Shown in pieces: positions 11,849-22,333 of a stretch of 64,000 nt of DNA (its first letter is position 1; the number at the start of each line of letters is the position of its first letter). Source of the stretch: Amphibalanus amphitrite (Eukaryota > Arthropoda > Thecostraca > Balanomorpha > Balanidae); the NCBI RefSeq assembly GCF_019059575.1, contig NW_024882299.1, positions 1 to 64,000 of the forward strand, written 5' to 3'. A program made the translations under genes and the position numbers. The notes beneath the pieces are model-generated. The model was not told the DNA's origin and searched no databases. It saw only the letters and a program-made list of their open reading frames with translations.

Positions 11849-12755
11849 CCCGCGAGTTGCTGGGGGGGGGGCGTTAAACGCCCCCACTTTTTTCGCCGGG
11901 CCATAGCATAAAAAAGCGCGCCAAATTTTGGGTACCTGTAGGGAATTGAGCAACGTTTATTGTGACAGAGTTTTAAAAAAATCGGTCGGAAAATTTTTGA
12001 GATATCGAGGTTTTAGTGACGTCATGATTTCTGAGTTTTCGACCAAAAACGGCATATGTTCAAAAAATCATATAAAATCACAAAATAGTCATACAGACAT
12101 GCCGTAAACGCCATTAGACTGCCAATACCATGAACAATCAAATGGCTATCTTCGATTATTGATTATTGTTCCGCATTTTTCAAAATCTTGAACTGAATCT
12201 CGGCAATTTCTCGTGACTACTTCACGACCATGATACATGCATTTCTTAAATTTAACTTTTTGAGCCAAACACGTACACATATGATAAAATGAATGTCTTC
12301 ATCGTGTTCTACGCCCCAAATTACCCATAAAACATGTGTCACAGGCTGCGAATATCAGTTTTGATTTTCGGGGATATGTGCCTACCCGGTTGACCTGACC
12401 TTGACCCTGACCTATGCTTGACTGACCCCTACATGGAGCTGACACTCTTGTAGGTCTTATATGATGGATTGTGCACCGTTTTGACAGAGTTTATGACGAG
12501 AGGCGCCCATTGCGAAGTCCTGAAAACCATGCTACTGAAAGCCCGATTTCAGGTGTTTGACCTGACCTTGACCCGACCTGTGACCTCAAAATTCAACTTT
12601 AAAGTACTCATCTGAAGCGTCTCGTCGCGTTCTTTCGTTTGCCGCCTCGTGCGTTTCGCTGCGCCTATTGGTTCTCGAGTTATCGGCTGGGGGCGTTTAA
12701 CGCCCCCCCCCCCCCAGCAAACGGTGGGTGGCGAAATACCCCAGCAACTGCCGGG
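11849..12755. mobile_element. TTAA MITE, AGTTGCTGGGG ends (907 bp)
   Basis: TTAA flanks at 11845-11848 and 12756-12759. The ends read CCCGCGAGTTGCTGGGG and, inverted, CCCGGCAGTTGCTGGGG. Next to each end is a palindrome of G-run, CGTTAAACG, C-run. It shares the motif ATAGCATAAAAAAG with the element at 7054. The interior is rich in TGACCT/AGGTCA. No transposase. Confidence 0.8.
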
Positions 12756-12759
12756 TTAA

Positions 12760-14575
12760 AACCACTAAATCACCATGGTTTCATATCAACCGTAAATTTA
12801 CTACAGCTATGGTTCATCTACTGTCAGTTGTCACATTATTTACAAGTTAAAACTACCGCTCACCTTTAGTTCCCTGTCATTCTATGTGACGGGTACGTTT
12901 CAGTTAAATGACTCTATCAAGCCCGTTTGGTCGATATGATCCCTGCCTGTGAATACAAGAATTATTTCTGCCGGAGGATATAAAGCTTTCATGTGGCGCT
13001 ATTCTCCCGGAGTCCAGTAATGTAGGTGTGCGAGTTAATAAGAAGTCGGTCGTTGGCACATAGCAGGCCATGCGAATTATGATGCCAGTGTCTGTTTTCG
13101 CCGCTGTCCAGCTCTCCAAGTTTACATCGATGAAAGGTAGCAGCAAGGCACGGTTTGCAATGTTACCTGGTGCTTCGTTCACGTCCCTCCTGGGTCGTGG
13201 ATGCCTACATTGGCGACGTATTGCTGTTTATTTTCATTTGTATGTCCATTTGTACCTTCATTAATTTGGACGTTATGTATTTGTATTTATGAGCCAATAG
13301 CGATTACGACACATCAAACGAAACGCACTCATCCAACACGTACTGAACGTATAGTGCGCCCACCATCAATCCGTTTGCACAATGGCTGCCATTCACCGGC
13401 CGCGTACGGCAATGAATGCACCAAACCCCACGCCCTGCACGCAGCCGCCTGGGCCCTGGCGGGTCTGTCACCTTCAGATCCCGATGACCGAGTGGCCGGT
13501 GGCGCAGGGTGGGCGAATGGGCACATGACGGTCGGCGGCGACCCCCGCACGGTAGGTGACTGATGGTACCGCGGGAGTTATGAGGTGTCGCGGCTCGATG
13601 GATCCCGGCGAGAATGGATAGGGTGGTGCTACTAGTGCGTGCTATATTAATGGATCTGAGTAACGTCTATAAATGTCATTTGTGGGGTGTAGATATGTCG
13701 TTATCGCTAGGCAATGTGACTTGATGGATTTCTCATGCAACCATCAGCTGGTAACTGCTGCCACAAGCACCCCGCCAGGATCCATCATGCCCCAAAATAT
13801 ATTACCCCGAATGTTGATGCAACTGTTGTTTGCTCGTCCCTATTTCTCATCATCAGTGTCTGTGCTTATGAAACCCGTGCCGCCGAAAAAGAAAAGCAAA
13901 CATGCACATCAGCGCTACACCGCTGCGCTGACGCAACATCTATGCCGCTGACGATATCCTATCCACATCCGTTCTGGGTGGTAACCTATCGAGCGGGTTC
14001 ACAGGGGCGCATACCCAGCGCGTGGCCAGGTGGGCGTCGGCCGGGGGCGCCCTGTGGACGCCCGCGGCCAGGTTCGTCCGCGGCGGTCGATAGTCGAGGG
14101 CTGAGTCACCTCTGGCCTGCCGTCGGCGCCGCGCACACTCGACGGTCGATACCGGCCTGATGCATGGCACTGAACCCGCCGCGAGACGGGCAGACTCGCA
14201 GACAGCGCCAGAGCTGGGATGAGAGTTGATGGGCACGCTGGGAACGGGACTGATTAGAGATTCCCCTGTGTGCGTGTGAATCTCCACAGGTGCGGATGTG
14301 GCAGTATATGTATTGGAGATTGGCAGGAGGGTTCTCGATGTGGGGACGGCACGGCTGGTAGCGCCATATCCTTGGTTATTTTCAGTAGTGTCTTATTCAA
14401 ATTACGCATTACGCTGGCATAACTTGGAGCATTGACGTCCACAAGCTCAAACGAGCAAGTTCGTTCACAATTTGCATCGTCAACCTATCTGAATAAAAAT
14501 CGTGCCATTCTATTTTATTGACTAACTGGAAAAGTGGGCCCCAAAACGCTATAACTGTCTATTCGGTGTTATGCA
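12760..14575. other. No gene recognised; GC-rich part 13380-14240
   Basis: GC-rich, CpG-containing sequence from 13380 to 14240 gives overlapping open frames on both strands, a composition effect. No homology or splice structure is recognised. Confidence 0.4.
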
Positions 14576-15871
14576 CGTTTTAACAGGGGCGTCGCCACGG
14601 ATTTTTGAGTGGGGGGGTCGGGTTTCTAGTCTTCACCCGATGGGTAGGGGTGTTTTTTTGCCACACTTGCCAGTTTTGTGCGTGCGTATGTGCATGTGTG
14701 CGCGTGTAACAAAGCGGCGTGCAGCGCCGCGAAATTTGGTATAACCTATTAGGTAGGTATACCTACCTACATCACTTGCGTAAAAATTATCACTGGTCAC
14801 TTAAGGTCAGGTCGCTATGTCAAGTTCAGTTATACGGTACCCCTCTATCAAACTTTCCCCTCTCGCCATTCTTGTAGCTGTTCTCCCATAACTTCGAAAT
14901 TTGGTACACTGTATACCTAATGTATGGGGTTATACGTGTCAGCAATTCATGATTCTGAGGATTTACATCTTTGATCTGGAGGCAGGTCAAATACGTGACC
15001 TCATCATTAGAAAATAATGAAAAATTATAAAAAGCACGAATGCCTCTTGCTTTGAAAAAGTTCGTCAGAAACGCAAAATATCTTTGGAGCCATGACAAAT
15101 CAGCTCATCATTGCCAGGGACAGGGTGCAACTTATGGCAAGTGATGACTCGAAAGGTCATTAGTGGAAATGTCCATCGATGGCCACCAGCATTTTTTTTC
15201 TACAACTTTTGACGAAGACGCGGTAGAGCGATGACAGCACCTGGAAGGTGTTGTCATCAACACGGAAGGTCAACAACACGGATCCATTCATATGCAGCAG
15301 GAGGTCCTTTTTCGATCTGGACATAACGTTGACCTGAGGTCGTTTTAACGTTAATTCCGTTACGGTCCAAGGCGGACATGAGGACAGGTGGCGCCGCCGC
15401 CACTCGCATAGCGGCGGGAATGTGAACTAACCTGTTTACCATAAGGCCGCTGTGCTAACGGCCGCTGCGGGCGCCGTTTCGGGCTAGTTTTGACTTTGTA
15501 CCGCAATTAATGGTTTATTTATAATAAAAAAATAGACTAGCGAGAGTCGTGCCGGAGTCAGAATTCAATGTTCTACAAAACTAAGCCATTTTCATTGTGA
15601 TCACGTCATCGACTTCACCGCCCAACCCAATAAAGCAGAAATATGTCGTGTCACCGGTGATTACACGCAAAAATTCTTTGGCATATAGCATAAAAACCAG
15701 AACACCTTTGACTGCAGCGACTATGCGGTACTACAGAAAATTGTATGGCCTACCTAATGGTGCCCATTACTTAATAATCAAGCTGAGTATTTCGTCGCCT
15801 AACTCTTGTAAAACCGTATGTCCGCTTGTCTATGGAGTTTGGACCGTAACGTCTGAATGGTCAAATTTTAA

Positions 15872-16768
15872 CCCTCGCATGTGTGCGGCGTTTGCCAGCT
15901 TCTAATGTGTAGGGGGGGGGGGTCGGTTGGACCCCCCCTTGCCGTTTGGCCCCTGATCGAGCTAGAGCTTCGCGGAAAAAACGAGCGTGTTGCCCGTGAC
16001 GAGAGAAAGCCGATGATACCCAATTTTAAGGTCCTAGGTCATTGGTTGACCTTCCAGGTCAGGTCAATGACCCAAAGTCGGGAAAATCGGGACCTATTAG
16101 AAAGTCGTAAAGTGTGGCTGCTAAGGGGTTTTTCGGGGTGCTGATCACGAATATCGTGTTAGTTTTGATCACAGATGATGTCTTTAAGCATTTAGACCAG
16201 GTCGGGTCAGGTCAGGTCAGGTCAACCAGTAGGCGTCGTGACGGGTATTCGTAGTACGTGTCAACCGCCTCTGACAGCTTCGCAACATGTTACGAAGGCA
16301 CCAAAACTGCTTCGTAAATGTTCAACTGGTTGCTAAATTCGAATTCAGCTCCAAAAACTAGCCTAGAAACATGTAAAACTCGAAAAAGTGAACCGAGGTC
16401 ACCCGAGGTCACCAAAGGTCAATGACCTGACCTGACCTTCAGGTGACCTTGACACCCACCCTAATGCATGGGAGTAACATCAAATCACATGTTTGAACGT
16501 TTGAAACCACGAAAAGCTTGCAAACGCGCGGCTAATGCGAGCCGACATACGCGGAATCGCGATTCCGGCCAAACATGGTCTCGGAAAAGAGGTCACATGT
16601 CAAAGGTCATTTGGGTCAGGGGCATGAAATTTTCAGGGTCGGTGTAAAATTGATCAATGCGAGGGTACTGAAAGTTTCGTCGCGATCGGCCGCTTTTTAC
16701 GCGAGTTATTCGCGAAAAACCATGGGGGGGGGGTCCATCCGACCCCCCCCCCCCTACACATGCGAGGG
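15872..16768. mobile_element. TTAA MITE, CCCTCGCATGTGT ends (897 bp), nested in the hAT element
   Basis: TTAA at 15868-15871 and 16769-16772. Inverted ends CCCTCGCATGTGT. Next to each end lies a G-run/C-run palindrome around TCGGTTGGA or TCCATCCGA. The interior has many GGTCA/TGACC motifs, for example GGTCAGGTCAGGTCAGGTCA near 16208. No transposase frame. This copy is a reference for the truncated relatives at 17070, 21150 and 57995. Confidence 0.85.
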
Positions 16769-17069
16769 TTAACTCATGTGACGCGTCTCAAAGAGATAAA
16801 CACAGTGGTGACAAGACAACATATGTAAATACCATACAAACTCACGGAATCTAAAGTTATTGCAAAGCAAATGTTTCGGCAGAATCTGTCCAGTTAGCTG
16901 TTTGCCTTCTATGGGCAAAACATAGACCTGAGATGAAATCTGACCCGAAGCTAGCGAAAGAGCGTTGAAAGAGCTATCAAATATGTTTTCTGCTTCACTG
17001 TAGCCCTTCTATTGGTGGGCTCCCAGTCGCTAACTTATAACGTATACTAAAGTAACGCTGATGTATGCT

Positions 17070-17655
17070 TTCGACCCCTGATCGATCTAGAGGTTTGCGG
17101 AAAAAAGAGCATGCTGCCCGTGACGAGAGAAAGCCGATGATACCCATTTACAAGGTTTCGGGTCATCTCAGGACTCAGGTCATCGCCAATACGTAGGGAA
17201 ACTCGGGACCTGCTAGAACTTTGCGAATGTAAGTTGTGATGGTTTTTCGAGGTTCTGATTACGAATGTTATCTTAGTTTTGAACGAAGATGATGACTCCA
17301 TGCATTTGGGGTAGATCAGGTCAGGTCAGATCGACCAGTACCTAATAGTGGATGACCACCACCGATTGCTTCCTAACATGTTATACATATGTATAAGCAA
17401 CACAACTACTTCTTAAATGTTCAGATGGGCGCTAAGTTCAAAATCAGCTCCAAAAACTATCCTATACCTAAATTAAAAGCATGTTATGAAAAAGTGAACC
17501 AAGGTCATCTTTATTTGAATCAGGGATATCGATTTATTTTTAAGTAGGTGATTAACACGAGCGCACCGGAAGTTTCGTTGCAATCGGCTCCTTTTGCGCG
17601 ACTTCTTTGCGAAAGCCCGAGACGGTTTCATCATGACTCCCTTTCCCCTACATGT
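17070..17655. mobile_element. Diverged relic of the CCCTCGC TTAA MITE
   Basis: Same order of blocks as 15950-16760: CCCTGATCGA, GTGACGAGAGAAAGCCGATG, AGGTCA tracts, then CGCGACTTCTTTGCGAAA. It is clearly more diverged and its terminal repeats are eroded. It lies within the same hAT element, so the hAT copy accumulated two independent TTAA insertions or carried one when it moved. Confidence 0.6.
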
Positions 17656-18098
17656 GCACTGTACAGCTAGTTGTGACGATAGCCATGGGGCTGAGGCTAG
17701 TTTGTAGTTGTAGTTAGGTACTGATCCGACGAATCGACTGCGACCATTTTTTTTTTTAAACGATCAGACGAACGCTCGGGGCAGTTTTGGCGCGTCCAAT
17801 CCTTTGAGGGATAAAAAGGTACTAGAATGGTAGCTACTTAAAAATATTGTTGTGCTGGTGTTCCCCGCCCACAGCTAATTGAACTTTAGGTAATTGGCTA
17901 ATTGGCTTTAGGGAGCTCTTGAAGCGATTCTGAATCTGATGTATTTGTTGGTGTTGCTGACGCCTGCTTCACTGACATAAAAGCTAAAAAAGCATACTCA
18001 GCATCGCAAAAAGTGGGGGGGGTCGACACCCCCAGTTTTCAAGAGTGGGGGGTCACGACCCCCCCGACCCCCCCGTCGGCGACGCCCCTGCGTTTTAA

Positions 18099-19432
18099 GA
18101 TTCGCCTTGCAATTCGTCGAATCGGACATATGTCGTTTCCGCGATGTTGTCAGCCCTCGTGGCTGAGCGGCGTCCATTTAAGTGCATCTGGAATTGCAAT
18201 GCATGCAGAATATCTGATGACTCCCAGAACTGCATATATGCCGCGTGCTTTCAGCTCGGGATATTCGGCTGGAGATCAGGCCCCCGAGTCTCACTGGCAG
18301 CTCAGTGTTCCTGGGAAACGGCAGAGGTAGGCACTTATATCGTAGCCCAGATGGGTGGTACTGGAACGTTGAAATGCGGAAGATATTGTTGCCCTCGCAA
18401 AGGGGTAATAAATCATATTAAAAAGCTCCAGTTCGAGCAAGTGAAGCTTGGTAGGTACTCTTCCAGTCTTCATGAATGTTTTTCCCGCTTTTCATATTCA
18501 GCAACATTTTTATGAGTGGATTGTCGTCATTCATCCATGGCTTGTCATTCGACACGAGTTATTTATATCTACTTATTCATTTAAACATCAAACCCAAGAA
18601 GACGTTTTCGAGACTGAGCTGGATCTCACGAGGTCCAGGCGCCAGAGGTTTAGTTTTTCTACCCATGCTCTCTCAAAAGTGCTATGCAGTACCCAGTACC
18701 TACTACCTACCCGCTAGAGCATTCCACCGTGAGTCATTCCAGTACCAATCTCGTCAGCTGTGTCAGGTCAACTCCAAAGAGCGTCTACTGACGTCACTAA
18801 GTATTATAAATACAACACTCAATGGCAGCCTGCCGCCTGATGCAACACGTTCTGGCAGACTGGCTGTTCCTGTGCCCAGTTGGTCCCGTGTAGTACGAGC
18901 TACCGTGTCCCCAATTACTGTCTCTGACTGTGGGCGAGCCAAAAATCAGTCCAGTGTCATCACCTATGGCAGACGCTCACCGACGACCGGCCAACTCCCG
19001 GGGTTTCGTCACCCGGGTGTCCAGTCCAGGAACGGGAGACACCTGAATGGCCGCAGAGACGCCGCCCGCCGCCCGAGTGCCAGTTGGCATTGGTCGTCCG
19101 CCAAACGGAAGGTGGGTGGTCGATCAGGGACATCGCGACTGACGTAACCGAGGCAGGACGAGAAATAAACGCGTCTGCAGTGACTTCGTAACATAACTTC
19201 ATAAATGAATACCTAGATAAATAAGCCTTTTAAATTGCTGAAAAAGTAATTGGGCCCTATCACACCAAACGTCGAACAATTTTGTAGCAGTGGCCTACCA
19301 ACGCCGTTTAACTGATCGTGAAATGTCGAGAAAGCTCTAACCGTTATTCGATTTCAAGCAGCATGGAAGGGTAAGGGACTGTTAAGGGTGGTATATTATT
19401 GCAAGCAATATTTACAATAGGTACCGCAACCC
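18099..19432. other. No gene recognised
   Basis: Open frames at 18144-18515 and 18476-19147 lack recognisable domains. 18960-19150 is GC-rich. I see no splice structure or repeats worth naming. Confidence 0.4.
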
Positions 19433-19745
19433 GCAACAATGCATATGGCGGTGCAGCATCCTCGCAGGCGAACAGTGTATGGCGGTACAGCATCATTACA
19501 GGCGAACAGTGTATGGCGGTACAGCATCCTCACAGGCAAGCTATGCATTGCGGCACAGCATCACCGCAGGCAAACAGCGTATGGCGACACAGCATCACCG
19601 CAGGCGCACTGTATATGGCGGTACAGCATCACCGCATGCGAACTGTGTATGGCGGCACAGCATCCTCGCAGGAGTGCAGTGTACGGCGGCACAGCATCAT
19701 CGCAGGCAGTCCATGCATTGCGGCACAGCATCATCGCAGGCATGC
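19433..19745 (+). repeat. 34-bp minisatellite, about nine copies
   Basis: The unit GTATGGCGGTACAGCATCAC + CGCAGGCGAACAGT is repeated about nine times with substitutions but constant length. Because 34 is not a multiple of three, each frame cycles through all three registers every 102 bases, and all three plus frames stay open. These frames are therefore a property of the repeat, not evidence of a gene. Confidence 0.9.
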
Positions 19746-21149
19746 CGGGGGAATAGAAGAAAACTGAGGCAAACTTCTCCACTTCCTCCGAAAAGTCAAT
19801 TTTAAACCAGCGTAAGTGGTTGAAAGTTACCAGCAGCTTAGGCGTTTAGCCCTTTCCAAAAATCAAAACGAATCCACACGCGGTTTCATCTCCTTATCAT
19901 TATCATTGTCTCGAATCTGTTACAGCTCTACTTGTGCATCAGGTGTGTCTCACTCTTGATAATTTTCAGACCAAAAACTGCTAACGGAGCATTAAAACGA
20001 CCATGCTAAAAATTAAGCCTCACAGATACTTATAGTGGGCACCCCCTTAAAGCCCAACATGGAAACAAATTTTAATAATACCTCTTGCGTTATACGTGGG
20101 TTATTACATAAAGCATACTTGCCTTCTTAGCTGTTACCCAAGCTCTTGGCCATTAACACTTAAGGCACTGAGGTACTGACAAATTACTTCAGGAAGTGGT
20201 GACTAGTCCTGTTTGCTCCAATAACCTCTGGTCTCTCGTAATGGCTGGATGTCGTGCGACAGAGCGACTCGGCCCGCTCTCGGACCCCTGGGTCACGCTG
20301 GTGTCCAGTCAGCGGTGCAGCCGGGCGGCGGCAGCGGTCACCTAAGTGGCGAGACGATGACGACCGCTGATGACGGCTGGTGATGACGGCCGGGCGCCGC
20401 TCTCAGGACGGGGAAAGTGGGTGATTGGGAGCACCCCGGGTGCTGGCGCCGGTGGTTCTCCCCCGGGGTGTGGCGGACAATTACACCGTGACCCCAGCGG
20501 CACCCGTCACCAGTGCTGGCTCGTCGCATTACTGACTTATCGGGAAATTTAACTGGTAATAGGTAAGCAGGTTCACTCAGGTCGCTGGAAGGCATCAAAT
20601 CGAATGAGGTGTTGACAATTTTAGGAAACATGAAGCCTGACTTTAAGCACGTCAATGGCAGTGCCGAAACGAAATTTAAAAACCGACCATTGTCCATCGA
20701 TTTTGGTGGGTATCCTCGTTCAGTCTCAACTGAGGCGCGAGGCTGCCAATGGCGCCTGAGGCCTGAGCCTCAACTTTGTCTCCAGCCCAGCTCCCACGAC
20801 GCACCTGACCAATATCAAAAGTGGACGCCGAATCAGTGTTTACCTTCAGAGCCGAGGCTCAATTACATTTGTCGACAATTTAGCTCCGTAAATCTGCTCC
20901 CCTTGACACTTATAGGTCCGAGTTCAATTTAGTGGCGCATTTCGTCCTCGCTCGAGATTGATTCTTGCGGCCGGAGGTGCTTGGGGCGACCATACGAGGC
21001 GAAGAGACTCTCGAAATCGAACGGCCGAGTTGTGCGGCTTGTAGCGTGCGGTGTTTGGGTCCCTGGAACCCTCCCCCTGCTTCAAGGCCACACGGCGCAC
21101 AGTGGGCCGATATGCCATTCTAGCGCGACAGGGCCTGAATCTTCGAACG
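19746..21149. other. No gene recognised; GC-rich part 20250-20540
   Basis: A short GC-rich block and otherwise unassigned sequence. No conserved coding block seen on either strand. Confidence 0.4.
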
Positions 21150-21998
21150 GAACCCTTGGTTTTTCGCGAGTAATTCGCGTAAAAAGCGGCCGATCGCAAC
21201 GAAACTTTCAGTACCCTCGCGATAACTACTTTTACAGCTAACCTGAAAATTTCATGACCCTGGCCTTAATGATCTTTGACCTGTGAGTTGTGACCTTCTT
21301 TCGAAACCATGTTTGGCCGGAATCGCGATTCAGCGTATGTCGGCTCGCATTAGCCGCGGGTTTGCAGTCTTTTCTTGGTTTAAAGCGTTCAAACATGGGA
21401 TATTATGTTGCTCCCAAGCATTAGGGTGGGTGTCAAGGTCACCAGAAGGTCAGGTAAGGTCATTGACCTTTGATGACCTTGGTTCACTTTTTCGAGTTTT
21501 ACATGTTTCTAGGCTAGTTTTTTAGCTGAATTCGAATCTAGCAACCATTTGAACATTTACTATGTAGCTTTGGTGCCTTCGTAGCATGTTACAAAGCTGT
21601 CAGAGGCGGTTGCCACCTACTGCAAATAGGTACCCGGCAAAACCCTTACTAGTTGACATGACCTGACCTGACCCGAGCTGGCCTAAATGTATGAAGACAT
21701 CATCTATGCTCGTAAATAATATTATATTCGTGATCAGCACCCCAAAAACCCATAGCAGCCACCCTTTACGACGTTCTAACAGGTCCCGATTTTCCCGACT
21801 TTTGGGTCATTGACCTGACCTGGAAGGTCAACCGATGACCTAGGACCTTACAATTGGGTATCATCACCTTCCTCTTGTCACGGGCAACACGCTCGTCTTT
21901 TCCGCGAAGCTCTAGCTCGATCAGGGGCGAAACGGCGGGGGGTCCAACGGACCCCTTCTATACGTTTGCGGCTGGAAAAACACCACTAGGAGCGAGGG
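21150..21998. mobile_element. TTAA MITE copy, one end missing
   Basis: The right end GCGAGGGTTAA (TTAA 21999-22002) is intact. The body is the reverse complement of 15900-16735, including TTTTTCGCGAGTAATTCGCG at about 21160. The terminal 40 bases of the left end, with the G-run, are absent, so this copy is truncated. Confidence 0.75.
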
Positions 21999-22019
21999 TT
22001 AAGCCAAATCTGAGGGCTT

Positions 22020-22333
22020 ATTTCAGAAAGACCGCTAAAAGAGCAATTGCACTTTTCCGCGACGATGTAGCTCTATTGGTCCCCGAGGTAAGAGCCGGTT
22101 TTCGATAAATGTTGATAAATGCAACATTTTACCTTTGATGACCTCTGGTGACGTGACCTTTGACCTGACCTAGAAATGACTAATTACTCCAACTGGAATT
22201 TCGGACGCTCTTTCGAATGCCACTTACTACGTGTCGCTATGTGGCCCAAGAGCCGAGTTAGAAGGGGAGTGTTCAATCAACACCTCCCGGCCCGGCGCGT
22301 TTGACGCCGAGCACCGGTCCGGCGCGGGTTGAT
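22020..22333. mobile_element. Relic of a CCCGCGC-type TTAA element
   Basis: Contains TGACCTCTGGTGACGTGACC and ends GGTCCGGCGCGGGTTGA, resembling the right end of the element at 7054 (GGTGCGCGGGTTAA), but the TTAA is mutated and no matching left end is seen. Confidence 0.4.

Larger units (their letters stand above)
14584..18090. mobile_element. hAT-type non-autonomous element (3507 bp), TSD CGTTTTAA
   Basis: Ends CAGGGGCGTCGCC are inverted and perfect over 13 bases. An identical 8-bp duplication CGTTTTAA flanks it at 14576-14583 and 18091-18098. CAGGG ends with an 8-bp TSD are typical of the hAT superfamily. G-runs follow both ends, and a GCGGCGTGCAGCGCCGC palindrome lies near 14714. No transposase coding is visible. 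Two TTAA elements are nested inside (15872-16768 and an older relic at 17070-17655). Confidence 0.85.

Noticed and set aside
14584..18090. Transposase gene inside the hAT-type element
   Set aside because: No frame resembles a hAT transposase; longest frames are about 105 codons and lie in nested or end sequence.
19399..19805. Three overlapping ~110-codon frames
   Set aside because: Produced by the 34-bp minisatellite.
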